From Thermococcus sp. (GTDB lineage: Archaea; Methanobacteriota_B; Thermococci; Thermococcales; Thermococcaceae), in NCBI GenBank assembly GCA_027035445.1, contig JALVUT010000157.1, positions 1-11,416 on the forward strand: 11,416 nucleotides of DNA, written 5' to 3'. Below, piece by piece: positions 1-10,239 of this stretch. The notes below the pieces were generated by a model. That model was not told where the DNA came from. It did no database searches and saw only the letters and a list, made by a program, of their open reading frames with translations. Position 1 is the first letter of the stretch; every line of letters begins with the position of its first letter. The position numbers and the translations under genes were made by a program.

Positions 1-9
1 CTTTATAAG
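1..9 (+). promoter_or_regulatory. TATA box of tRNA-Gln
   Basis: CTTTATAAG is a good archaeal TATA element centred about 30 bases before the mature tRNA 5' end. This would place transcription start a few bases upstream of the tRNA, leaving a very short leader for RNase P. It sits at the window edge, so the upstream BRE cannot be seen. Confidence 0.75.
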
Positions 10-35
10 TTTCTTCCCGGCTCTTTCTATCGGGC

Positions 36-111
36 AGCCCCGTGGTGTAGCGGCCAAGCATGTGGGACTTTGGATCCCGCGACCCGGGTTCGAATCCCGG
101 CGGGGCTACCA
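36..111 (+). tRNA. tRNA-Gln (anticodon UUG)
   Basis: A complete cloverleaf can be folded by eye. The acceptor stem pairs AGCCCCG (36-42) with CGGGGCT (101-107), followed by discriminator A108 and an encoded CCA (109-111). The anticodon stem is 63-67 with 75-79 and the loop 68-74 carries TTG at 70-72, which decodes CAA/CAG-type glutamine codons. The T stem is CCGGG/CCCGG around the loop TTCGAAT (89-95). The variable loop is short and there is no intron. In archaea this tRNA is normally charged with glutamate and converted by the GatDE amidotransferase; that is general knowledge and not visible here. Confidence 0.96.
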
Positions 112-118
112 TACAACC

Positions 119-134
119 CTTTGCTGGTGCAAAG
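119..134 (+). other. Hairpin 8 nt after tRNA-Gln
   Basis: CTTTGC (119-124) and GCAAAG (129-134) form a perfect 6-bp stem with a TGGT loop just downstream of the encoded CCA. No T-run follows, so it is not a typical archaeal terminator. It may be part of the 3' trailer removed by tRNase Z, or chance. Confidence 0.4.
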
Positions 135-160
135 CGTTGATGGAAAATTTGTGCCTGCCT

Positions 161-421
161 TTAATGCACTATTCTTAGAGTGGTGCTTTTCAAGAGTACT
201 CCCCGTAGGGTTGATTTCTCCATAGACTGGCTGGATTTATGGACTCCCTTGGGGTATGGCGTCCTGCGGACGTCAAAAAGAAAATGGGACTCGGCCTTGA
301 AGACACTTTTCACGTGAAATTCAAGGTAAAGGATAAATTTAGGGTATGCACCTTTGGCAAGTAGCAATTCAAGACAGTCTTTAATGAAAAACCTGCCCTT
401 TAAAGTTCCCTGGGTCCTCAA
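161..421 (-). CDS. Doubtful 86-aa basic hypothetical protein
   Basis: An open frame of 86 codons with a TTG start at 421 and no in-frame ATG upstream before the stop. A GGGG stretch lies just before the TTG, and an A/T-rich element near 462 could act as a TATA box. The product would be basic (many K and R), with a hydrophobic middle around residues 15-35 and no domain that I recognise. Against it: the weak start, the open frame on the opposite strand, the perfect hairpin at 260-272 inside it, and base composition unlike the neighbouring genes. It may be a decayed gene or the translation of a non-coding repeat. I list it because nothing else explains the region. Confidence 0.22.
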   Translation of the reverse strand: MRTQGTLKGRFFIKDCLELLLAKGAYPKFILYLEFHVKSVFKAESHFLFDVRRTPYPKGVHKSSQSMEKSTLRGVLLKSTTLRIVH

Positions 422-515
422 ACCCCTGGAGTGGAGTTTTATCCCAGTTTCTCAATTTAATTAAGCTCTTCAAGAAAGTCAATGGAATAAATTTTGGAAA
501 AGAGCTCTAAAGTCC

Positions 516-1716
<1,201 letters not shown>

Positions 1717-1740
1717 GGTTCTCCCTTAGTTGGAGGAACC
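1717..1740. repeat. Inverted repeat in the coaD promoter
   Basis: GGTTCTCC (1717-1724) and GGAGGAACC (1732-1740) are inverted copies, matching except for one extra base in the second arm. The repeat fills the space between the presumed coaD TATA box and its start codon, where an archaeal repressor would commonly bind. It also contains the coaD ribosome site (GGGAG, minus strand), so its conservation could have that cause. An operator role is an inference. Confidence 0.4.
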
Positions 1741-1746
1741 AATAAG

Positions 1747-1756
1747 CTTTTTTATT
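1747..1756. promoter_or_regulatory. Shared TATA element for coaD and the divergent operon
   Basis: The only A/T-rich block in the 71-base gap between the divergent starts is CTTTTTTATT, read on the minus strand as AATAAAAAAG. Its centre near 1752 is about 36 bases from the coaD ATG (1716) and 36 bases from the ATG at 1788, the same spacing as other genes in the window. It therefore seems to serve both directions. A second coaD option is the overlapping GCTTATT on the minus strand (1741-1747). Confidence 0.5.
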
Positions 1757-1787
1757 CTCCCGGTCACTCTTTCCGGAGGTGATGGGG

Positions 1788-2936
1788 ATGGGGAGGAGTA
1801 TCGTGTTTATCCTTATATTTATTCTCATGGCTTCTGCACTGGCGATTCGGCCTGTGGCAGCGGAGAACAGCCCTCAGAACGTGTTTAATATCGAGATGAT
1901 GATCCAGGTGGACGCTTCGGGAATGGCGCACTTCACGGTGTACGCCGTTCTCAAGGATCCCTATTACAGGGCCTACTTCAGCAGGATTGCCGCGAACAAT
2001 ACAACCCGGGCCAGGGATGAGTTCAGGGATTTTGTCCGCCAGCTTGTGTACACCAACCTCAAGGATGACTTCAACAATAAACTTGCGGTACAGGGCCTGA
2101 ACAGCACCATTTATTTGCCTGCTGGTGGACCCGTCAGTCTTTTAAAGAACTGGTCGGCCGTCGTTTCCTTTGACATGACAAACTTCTTGGTGGGGAGCAA
2201 GCGCACGCTCAGGTGCCCCGTTTACGGTCCCCTTAATTTTGTGTTCAGGGGACGTGTCTTCTCATACCGCTGGAGCAAGCTCACACTGATACTCCCCACG
2301 GAGTACAATATCGAAAATCTGGCGCCGGCTCCCAACGAACTGGCCGACCACGTGGCCGTATGGAAAGGGGGAGATTTCATCCCTCTAATACAGCTTACGA
2401 GCGGGGAGGTCTCCGTCATGAAGTTCCTGAACGAGACCCACAAGACGATAGTTCTATCATACAACCCGAATCAGGGCTACCTGCAGTTCACCGCCAATTT
2501 CTCCGGTGCCAACGCAAGTGATACCGTCAAAACCCTTCTGCTCGATGCGTTCAGGGGGACCATGCACCCAGTGAGCATGTCGGGAAGGATCGAGGGTGAT
2601 CAGCTCATCATAGTTGGTGTCACCCACCCGCAGGTGAAATACAGTGAGAGCCTAACCGAGAAGCAGTGGGAGGTCATGGTTCGACTGCCCGGCTCTTTCA
2701 ACGAGATAACGGTAAAGGGGGGGAAGTACAAGCTTGTTTCCCCTACCCTAGTACTCATACGTGTCACAAAGCGCAGAACAACACCCTACCTTTACGGTGC
2801 ATTGACCATCACCTTTGTTTCTGCTCTCGTGGTGTTCCTGGTGAAGGGCCGCAGGAAAAAAGAGAAGGGTTCACGGGAGGGAGTCGATGTGGATGCTGAT
2901 TCCATTTCCCCTGAAGACAACGAAGGGGGTGAGTGA
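1788..2936 (+). CDS. Secreted, C-terminally anchored protein of unknown function
   Basis: I do not recognise a family. The 382-residue product begins with a signal peptide: a basic start, a hydrophobic run over about residues 5-20, and likely cleavage after PVAA near residue 25. An extracytoplasmic region of about 300 residues follows, rich in beta-strand-like segments and with several N-x-S/T sequons, for example NST, NWS, NET, NFS and NAS. A single membrane segment at about 334-352 comes next, then a basic KGRRKKEK stop-transfer and an acidic cytoplasmic tail. The ATG at 1788 is chosen because GGAGGTGA, a near-complete anti-16S match, lies 5 bases before it. GTG 1779 and ATG 1782 overlap that site. 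Its TGA directly abuts the ATG of the acyl-CoA synthetase subunit, so the two are translationally coupled. Confidence 0.85.
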   Translation: MGRSIVFILIFILMASALAIRPVAAENSPQNVFNIEMMIQVDASGMAHFTVYAVLKDPYYRAYFSRIAANNTTRARDEFRDFVRQLVYTNLKDDFNNKLAVQGLNSTIYLPAGGPVSLLKNWSAVVSFDMTNFLVGSKRTLRCPVYGPLNFVFRGRVFSYRWSKLTLILPTEYNIENLAPAPNELADHVAVWKGGDFIPLIQLTSGEVSVMKFLNETHKTIVLSYNPNQGYLQFTANFSGANASDTVKTLLLDAFRGTMHPVSMSGRIEGDQLIIVGVTHPQVKYSESLTEKQWEVMVRLPGSFNEITVKGGKYKLVSPTLVLIRVTKRRTTPYLYGALTITFVSALVVFLVKGRRKKEKGSREGVDVDADSISPEDNEGGE

Positions 2937-4253
2937 ATGGACTTTTTCTTTTATCCTTCCAGCGTCGCGGTATTCGGCTCGTTCCGGGAGGGTGCTATAG
3001 CCCGTGAAATCCTGAGGAACATCGTTGAGGGTGGCTTTGGTGGGAAGATAATCCCGATCAACCCCAGGGGCGGAAGCGTTAAGGTTGCAGGGGAGTCCTT
3101 TGAAATCAGACCGAAGCTTGAAGAACCCGTTGATACTGCGATAATCGTGGTGCCTGCCAGAGCCGTTCCCCCGCTGATGGATGAGGTGGGGCCCCTTGTT
3201 AAAGGTGCTGTTGTCGTAAGCGCTGGCTTTTCCGAGGTCGGGAACGAGGAACTAGAACGGGAGCTGGTCGAGAGGGCCGTGAAGTATGGTGTCCGTGTGA
3301 TAGGCCCCAACTGCGCCGGCATATTTGGTCTCCACGGGAAGTTTTTTGGTTCCTTCGAGGTGCGCGTCAAGCCCGGAGGTCTGGCTCTGATAAGCCAGAG
3401 CGGTGCCTTCGGTGGCGCTGCCTTGGCGATGGGCAACGATGAGGGGATAGGTTTCTCGGCTTTTGTTTCATACGGAAACGCCGCCGATTTGAACGAGAGC
3501 GACTTCCTGGAGTACTTTGCCGATGACCCGAACACCAAGGTGATAGCCCTCTATATTGAGGGCGTAAGGGATGGAAGGCGCTTTCTCGAGGCCCTCCGCT
3601 ATGCCTCGAGCAGAAAACCCGTCATTGTCCTCAAGGCCGGAAAGAGCGAGAGCGGTGCCAGGGCAGCATCAAGCCACACCGGTTCGCTGGCAGGTTCCTA
3701 CGATATATACCGCGCGGCCTTCAGGCAGGCCGGTGCCGTGGAGGTTGGGGAGATGGAGGAGCTGTTTGATGCCGCCAAGGTCTTTGAGATGTACGGAAAA
3801 GCCGGAAAGCGCGTTGCGGTAATCACCAACTCCGGGGGGCCGGGTGTTCTGGCGGCCGACAAACTCGAGAGGCTTGGCCTCCAGATAGCGGGACTGAGCA
3901 AAGAAACCGTTGATGAACTCCGCTCCTTCCTTCCACCCCAGTGCTCGGTGGGGAACCCCATCGATCTGATAGCCGACGCCGACTACGGGAGGTACAGGAG
4001 GACTATTGAGACAGTCTGCCGGGATGAGAACGTTGATTCCCTCCTCGTCATCTGCGTGCCTCCGATATTCGTTCCGGGGGAGGATGTAGCCAGGGCCGTG
4101 ATCGATGCTAGGTGCGGCAAGCCGCTCGTCGTTAACTTTATGGCAGGCGAGCTCGTTAGGGGCGGTGTTAGACTCCTCGAAAAGGCGGGAATAAAGAACT
4201 TCCCAACACCAGAGAGGGCTGCTAGGGCCATTCACTGGCTCTCCCTCCGATGA
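2937..4253 (+). CDS. Acyl-CoA synthetase (ADP-forming) alpha subunit
   Basis: Catalytic subunit type of the archaeal ADP-forming acyl-CoA synthetases, which convert acyl-CoA, ADP and phosphate to acid, CoA and ATP during sugar and amino-acid fermentation. The 438 residues show a CoA-binding Rossmann domain (about 1-125, PSSVAVFGS near the start), a succinyl-CoA-ligase-like domain (about 145-290) with LISQSGAFGGAAL and SSHTGSLAG, whose H247 is the expected phospho-histidine, and a third domain (about 293-438) with ITNSGGPGVLAAD. The nucleotide-grasp beta subunit is absent from the window, as is usual for Thermococcales, which have several alpha and beta genes apart. Substrate (acetyl, aryl-acetyl, imidazolyl-acetyl or succinyl type) cannot be assigned by eye. 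The usual glycine-rich GASxxPG loop is altered to GSFREGA. Confidence 0.92.
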   Translation: MDFFFYPSSVAVFGSFREGAIAREILRNIVEGGFGGKIIPINPRGGSVKVAGESFEIRPKLEEPVDTAIIVVPARAVPPLMDEVGPLVKGAVVVSAGFSEVGNEELERELVERAVKYGVRVIGPNCAGIFGLHGKFFGSFEVRVKPGGLALISQSGAFGGAALAMGNDEGIGFSAFVSYGNAADLNESDFLEYFADDPNTKVIALYIEGVRDGRRFLEALRYASSRKPVIVLKAGKSESGARAASSHTGSLAGSYDIYRAAFRQAGAVEVGEMEELFDAAKVFEMYGKAGKRVAVITNSGGPGVLAADKLERLGLQIAGLSKETVDELRSFLPPQCSVGNPIDLIADADYGRYRRTIETVCRDENVDSLLVICVPPIFVPGEDVARAVIDARCGKPLVVNFMAGELVRGGVRLLEKAGIKNFPTPERAARAIHWLSLR

Positions 4254-4261
4254 CATTCAAA

Positions 4262-4269
4262 TTTTTATA
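4262..4269 (+). promoter_or_regulatory. TATA box of the flavin-reductase-like gene
   Basis: TTTTTATA is centred about 34 bases before the ATG at 4300, in the short gap after the acyl-CoA synthetase gene. With start about 25 bases downstream, the leader would be about 10 bases and would just hold the ribosome site GGTGG (4291-4295). Confidence 0.7.
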
Positions 4270-4275
4270 GGATGA

Positions 4276-6591
<2,316 letters not shown>

Positions 6592-6595
<4 letters not shown>

Positions 6596-7428
6596 AATTT
6601 CTTCTTTATCTTCATGGCATATTTGGGATATATCTCGTCTGAGAAGCGGATGAACCTGGTTCTCCTTGGGGAGAGTTCAACCCGTATTTCAGTTTCTGGT
6701 TTCAGGTATGTGTAGAACTGTCCATCTATGGCAAGAATCACCTTCCTCGTTGATGAGAGGTTGCGTACGTCGACCTTGCTCTCCGCCGGGATGACCATGG
6801 GACGTGAGCTGAGGGCTATGGGGGCTAGGGGGGCAAGCACCACCACCCTCAACCTGGGGTCAACGAACGGCCCGCCGGAGCTCATGGAGTAGCCGGTGGA
6901 TCCTGTGGGGGTTGAGATTATGAGTCCGTCAGCGCGGACTTCATCCGCCAGACCACCGTCAACGTAGTACCTCAGGTGGATTATCTTCCCCGGGATGCCC
7001 GTCAGGATGGCCACCTCGTTGAGGGCGTCTGGAATGTTGCCCCTCCCGTTGACGTAGGTTCGAAGTTTGATGCGTTCATCTATGTGGTACTCACCTTCTA
7101 TTAACTTGCTGATTGCAAAAAAGGTCTCGTGCGGCTCGACCTCGGTCAGGAAGCCCAGGGTCCCCATGTTTACCCCAAGTATGGGGATGTCCCTTCTTGT
7201 GCGGTGCTCCACGCGGAGGATCGTCCCATCCCCACCTATCACGATTATGTAGTCCACATTGAATTCCTCCAAGGGCACAACGTCCCCCTTATCGAACTCG
7301 TGGAGGTGACTGTACGTGTCTCTGTCGACGAAGACCCTGTAACCGCTGACCTTTAGAAAATCGTAAACCCTATAGGCGAGCTTTAGGGCCGCCTCTCTAT
7401 CCCGTCTGGCCACTATACCAAACTTCAT
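6592..7428 (-). CDS. nadK: NAD kinase
   Basis: Phosphorylates NAD to NADP with ATP or polyphosphate, the only route to NADP. The 278-residue cytosolic protein shows the diagnostic GGDGT (65-69), the ALNEVAI segment (N137, E138) that contacts the nicotinamide ribose, and PTGSTGYS (174-181). Family length is normal. It is the last gene of a four-gene minus-strand set, with its ATG only 2 bases after the upstream stop; the ribosome site (AAGGGA) is within the preceding gene's last codons. Its final Lys-rich codons (KIKKKF) overlap, on the other strand, a T-rich tract that may end the kae1-DUF835 transcript. Confidence 0.96.
6598..6612 (+). terminator. Possible T-rich terminator after the DUF835 gene
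   Basis: A pyrimidine tract with 10 T out of 15 bases starts 3 bases after the plus-strand stop codon. Thermococcal RNA polymerase stops at T-rich tracts without needing a hairpin. The tract is also dictated by the Lys codons at the end of nadK, so it may be incidental. Confidence 0.35.
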
Positions 7429-7430
7429 AT

Positions 7431-8471
7431 TCAGTCCCTTCCCTTTTCTCCAGTTAAACTTTTCTTTTCCTCTCTGATGCGCGCCCCGAAGTGCGTTGTG
7501 AGGGCAGCCCCCAGAAACGTCGGGATCCAGTACGAGATCAGTCTATCCACCAGTGTGGCCGTCACGGCGAAGTCCTTGCCTATCCCCAAAAGAACGTACG
7601 TCCCGGAGTTCACAACCTCGATCAGGCCTGCCCCCCCTGGGACAACACTCACCAGACCAACCACGATGCTCACCATGGTGACGACCATTATCTTGTCTAT
7701 ACCAGTCGGGTAGTTTATACTCATGAAGACGAAGTAGGTGCGGAGGAGTGTCATGGCCCAGAAGGAAAATGAGCAGAGCAGTGCAAGGAAAAAAGCCCGC
7801 TTGTCCCTCATCAGAAGCCTGAGGCCCTCCTGGAACTGGGGCACACTCGTCTCTATGACCCGTATAAGCCTGTCTTCATACCTTTTAACCGTTCCCGGCA
7901 TGATCCTGCGGGCTATCCTCAGGAGCCAGTAGAGCAGTTTCTTCGTTCTCCTCTCGTTCAGGGCTATGATAAGGCTGATTACGACAAGGGATGCAAGAAT
8001 CCCGTTGAGTACCAGCAGGACGATTGTGAGGCTCTGTGAGCCAAGGTGGTATACATAAACTGTGGAGAGAAAGAGCATCGTTACCACGGGGATCAGATCG
8101 AGTATCCTGTCCGCGGCAACGGTTGCGAACACCGGTCCATACGTCCCATCGGAGCGTTTTGAGAGGTAATACATTCGCATGGCCTCCCCGCCCCCCCTGG
8201 CACCGGGGGTGATGTTGTTAAAGAACACCCCGATGAAGATTGCGTTTATGGTGTACCTGAACGCGGCGTGTATGTCGAGGCTCTCAAGGAGAATGCGCCA
8301 CCGGAGGCCCCATAAAACGATCCCGGAGATGTACATCAGAAACGCGAGAAGGAGGTAGTCCCATTTAGAAGCCGCAACTACTTCGAGAACCTCCTCTATG
8401 CCAGCCCACCAGATGAGGAGCACTATCACCAGCAGACCAGAGGCGAGGAAACCCACCTTCTTACTGTCCAT
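7431..8471 (-). CDS. UPF0104 flippase-like integral membrane protein
   Basis: A 346-residue polytopic protein, about eight membrane helices, of the UPF0104 (TIGR00374) lysylphosphatidylglycerol-synthase-like/flippase-like family. Family landmarks are the N-terminal [19 protein letters not shown] helix, the conserved [15 protein letters not shown] loop (89-103), DRILDL, and [12 protein letters not shown] (275-286) near the C-terminus. Members are proposed to move lipid or lipid-linked sugar intermediates; the archaeal relative AglD acts in glycosylation. The substrate here is unknown. The ATG at 8471 is chosen because GGAAGGTG lies 5 bases before it; two in-frame GTG codons precede it. It overlaps the small upstream gene by 11 bases and sits 2 bases before nadK. 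Confidence 0.9.
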   Translation of the reverse strand: MDSKKVGFLASGLLVIVLLIWWAGIEEVLEVVAASKWDYLLLAFLMYISGIVLWGLRWRILLESLDIHAAFRYTINAIFIGVFFNNITPGARGGGEAMRMYYLSKRSDGTYGPVFATVAADRILDLIPVVTMLFLSTVYVYHLGSQSLTIVLLVLNGILASLVVISLIIALNERRTKKLLYWLLRIARRIMPGTVKRYEDRLIRVIETSVPQFQEGLRLLMRDKRAFFLALLCSFSFWAMTLLRTYFVFMSINYPTGIDKIMVVTMVSIVVGLVSVVPGGAGLIEVVNSGTYVLLGIGKDFAVTATLVDRLISYWIPTFLGAALTTHFGARIREEKKSLTGEKGRD

Positions 8472-8730
8472 CACCACACCTTCCGGAACTCACTGTGAAG
8501 AACCTCTGTACCGCCTCCAACCATATTCCCGGGGAACCTATGAAAAATTCATCCTCATCAAGTTTTAAACCCTTCTCCGGCATATAAATCATGCCGCCCC
8601 TTTCCCCCGTAGTGGAGCTGCACTCCCTCCCTACGGTGTCCTGAGGGGGACCTATATCCCTCCTGAAGATCTCACAGTGGTACTCTTCAAATTCGGTCAG
8701 TCGTCCACCTTTTTCATGACTCGAAGACAT
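8461..8730 (-). CDS. Small uncharacterised protein (89 aa)
   Basis: I do not recognise this protein. It is 89 residues, hydrophilic, with an acidic middle (KLDEDEFF) and three cysteines (C19, C37 and one near the end in GRCGDGQ), and no signal peptide or membrane helix. Support for a real gene is context: the ATG at 8730 has AGAGG 4 bases upstream, the frame overlaps the end of the upstream gene by 17 bases and the start of the flippase gene by 11 bases, and without it there would be a gap of over 200 bases inside a compact operon. It could be a rapidly diverging Thermococcales-specific protein. Skipping the first frame and starting at the internal ATG of MIYMPEKG is possible. Confidence 0.6.
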   Translation of the reverse strand: MSSSHEKGGRLTEFEEYHCEIFRRDIGPPQDTVGRECSSTTGERGGMIYMPEKGLKLDEDEFFIGSPGIWLEAVQRFFTVSSGRCGDGQ

Positions 8731-9241
8731 TGAACCTCTTCCCTATTTTAATTACGCGCTTAATACCCTCTACAAGTTCCTCCACGTTCTCGAAGTTTGC
8801 CTCGAACTGGAAGATCCTCTCGCCACTTTCGTCAATCCGTTCGATGACTTCCGTCGGGGAGGCCCTTCCGTCACGCCTCCAGTTATAGACGTCGCTGAGA
8901 AAATCCTCGGCACCGTAGATGAAGCTCCGTTGGAAGCCCTTGAGGAAGGAACCTACAAAGTTCCCGCTCACTCTCTCCCTTGGGATGGCAATCACTAGGT
9001 AGTATCCCTCCGGTGTGGCCCCGACTTCCATCTGCGGCTTTATCTCAAATGCAGGATGGGGGTACTTCATCAACCTCCATTCCCCGTCTATGAAGATGTA
9101 GGCCCCGAACGCTTCTTCAACTGGCTCAACACTGAACTCCTTTTCATCCAATTCCCTTTTCAGTTCATCGTTGAGTCTAAAAATGCTCTCCCACATGTCG
9201 TTGAGAAATTCATGAACTTCCCTGACGTTTATTCTTCCCAC
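8714..9241 (-). CDS. Uncharacterised soluble protein, first gene of nadK operon
   Basis: A 175-residue soluble alpha/beta protein that I cannot assign to a named family. A charged N-terminal helical part (VHEFLNDMWESIFRLNDEL) is followed by beta-rich segments (AYIFIDGEWRLMKYPHP, GYYLVIAIPRER) and a C-terminal helix with many charges. There is no signal peptide or membrane segment. The GTG at 9241 is chosen because GGTGAG lies 4 bases before it, the spacing used by tpiA, and the TATA box is then about 36 bases upstream. The GTG at 9250 is the alternative and would add three residues. The stop lies 17 bases inside the next gene, so it heads a coupled four-gene set ending in nadK. Confidence 0.82.
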   Translation of the reverse strand: MGRINVREVHEFLNDMWESIFRLNDELKRELDEKEFSVEPVEEAFGAYIFIDGEWRLMKYPHPAFEIKPQMEVGATPEGYYLVIAIPRERVSGNFVGSFLKGFQRSFIYGAEDFLSDVYNWRRDGRASPTEVIERIDESGERIFQFEANFENVEELVEGIKRVIKIGKRFNVFES

Positions 9242-9272
9242 CTTTCTCACCAGAAAAAGGGGAGAAGCGGAG

Positions 9273-9280
9273 CTTAAAAA
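9273..9280 (-). promoter_or_regulatory. TATA box of the nadK operon
   Basis: On the minus strand TTTTTAAG lies in the 42-base gap between the stop of the LEA14-like gene and GTG 9241, centred about 36 bases before that start. It would give a short leader beginning near the GGTGAG ribosome site. Read-through from the upstream gene is also possible because no T-rich terminator separates them. Confidence 0.6.
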
Positions 9281-9283
9281 CCT

Positions 9284-10192
9284 TCATCCGTTCAGGAGGT
9301 TTCTTAATGTTCCTATGAAGTTCGTTTTGACCCTGGCGCTCGTGGTCTCGATGGGTATCCTGTAGTTTTCTCCGAGGAGGCTTATATCCAGGTACACGGT
9401 TGCGCTTACGGTGCTCTCCTCACCTGCTTTAACATGGGCGGCCCAGACTTCCGGCAGCACTGCGGTGTTTATTAAAATACGCGCGTTCACCGTGCCGTAT
9501 CCGTTGGCCGGGATCACAGTGCCTTTGATTATGCTCCCCTTTCCAAGTTTTATGCCGTCCACCCTGATCACGTAGCTTATATTTTTAACGGGTACTGGCA
9601 CCCGGTTGGGGTTGTAGAGCCTTGCATGGCATATAATAATGGCGTAGTTGCCCTTTGTTCCCCCCCACTCGGTTCTCGTACCAAGTATCGCGGGGGTGTC
9701 CCCTATCTCGACTCCGCCCACGGTTATCGGTCTGCTCTCGGCGGTGAAGTTGAAACCACTCAGTACATCCTCATGGATCTCTCTGCTCAGGCTCTGGTTT
9801 ACCGGGATAATACCCAGGAGGGTTCCCTTTATATGCAGGGTGGCCTTCCCTCGCTCTCCGTTGTTCATGTACGCTATGAAGGCTTTGATCAGGTTGGCAT
9901 TGCTCATGACGACCACAACAGAGACCTTGCTGCTCGTTGCATGGTACTCAAAGTGCTTTACCGTGGCGATCTCTATGTTGTTCAGGGTTAGGGTCACCCC
10001 TTTTATTGAGAGGGGCACGAGAAGGGGTCTTCCCAGGTTTCCGCTTATCTGCAGCTCTGTGATGTTCTCGTTTACGTAACCCCACCCCGCATTAAACGTC
10101 GGGTGGAGCGTTAGAACGGCGTAGGCAACGTATCCCCCCCAGATTATCAGGGCGAGAATTGCCATCAGGAGGATATTCTTGACCGCCCCCAT
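9284..10192 (-). CDS. Membrane-anchored tandem LEA14-like (WHy domain) protein
   Basis: A 302-residue protein with one N-terminal hydrophobic segment (about 6-28), an uncleaved anchor or signal peptide, then two beta-sandwich domains of the LEA14/WHy type (about 32-150 and 158-290). The second is the clearer: HARLYNPNRVPVPVKNISYVIRVDG is the classic pattern of a strand, N-P-N and a conserved hydrophobic edge, followed by KGTVIPANGYGTV. In the first, KVSVVVVMSNAN occupies the matching place. WHy-domain proteins are linked to desiccation and stress tolerance in plants and bacteria; the archaeal role is not established. ATG 10192 is preferred because GGTGGG lies 4 bases before it; GTG 10201 is an in-frame alternative. 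It is divergent from carS. Confidence 0.78.
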   Translation of the reverse strand: MGAVKNILLMAILALIIWGGYVAYAVLTLHPTFNAGWGYVNENITELQISGNLGRPLLVPLSIKGVTLTLNNIEIATVKHFEYHATSSKVSVVVVMSNANLIKAFIAYMNNGERGKATLHIKGTLLGIIPVNQSLSREIHEDVLSGFNFTAESRPITVGGVEIGDTPAILGTRTEWGGTKGNYAIIICHARLYNPNRVPVPVKNISYVIRVDGIKLGKGSIIKGTVIPANGYGTVNARILINTAVLPEVWAAHVKAGEESTVSATVYLDISLLGENYRIPIETTSARVKTNFIGTLRNLLNG

Positions 10193-10223
10193 TTTACCCA
10201 CCGCCCTTACCTACAACTTTCTC

Positions 10224-10231
10224 CTTTTAAC
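10224..10231 (-). promoter_or_regulatory. TATA box of the LEA14-like gene
   Basis: On the minus strand GTTAAAAG is centred about 35 bases before ATG 10192, the usual spacing in this window. It gives a leader of about 10 bases holding the GGTGGG site. Confidence 0.6.
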
Positions 10232-10239
10232 CTCTACCC

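Larger units (their letters stand above)
112..515. other. 404-base region without a secure gene
   Basis: This stretch between tRNA-Gln and the 3' end of tpiA is visibly richer in A and T than the flanking genes. It holds the post-tRNA hairpin, a second perfect hairpin CGTCC-TGC-GGACG at 260-272, and reading frames open on both strands over roughly 170-320. The minus frame could be an 86-residue protein (listed separately). The plus frame has no good start codon. Two open strands without a strong start suit a structured non-coding element, an intergenic repeat or a decayed gene as well as they suit a real gene. I see no C/D-box RNA motifs and no target-site duplication. Confidence 0.5.

Noticed and set aside
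36..515. Integration of a mobile element at tRNA-Gln
   Set aside because: No integrase gene and no second copy of the tRNA 3' end in the window; conserved housekeeping genes follow directly.
112..515. C/D-box guide RNA in the gene-poor region
   Set aside because: TTGATGG near 137 resembles a C box, but no matching D, C' and D' boxes were found on either strand.
2951..3538. Antisense open frame of 195 codons opposite the acyl-CoA synthetase gene
   Set aside because: Proline/serine-rich translation typical of a shadow frame in GC-rich coding DNA; the plus strand is a clear enzyme with catalytic motifs.
3669..4256. Second antisense open frame of 195 codons opposite the same gene
   Set aside because: No domain, promoter or ribosome site; fully explained by the sense gene.
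9648..10079. Plus-strand 143-codon frame opposite the LEA14-like gene
   Set aside because: No ribosome site or promoter, and composition of a shadow frame.
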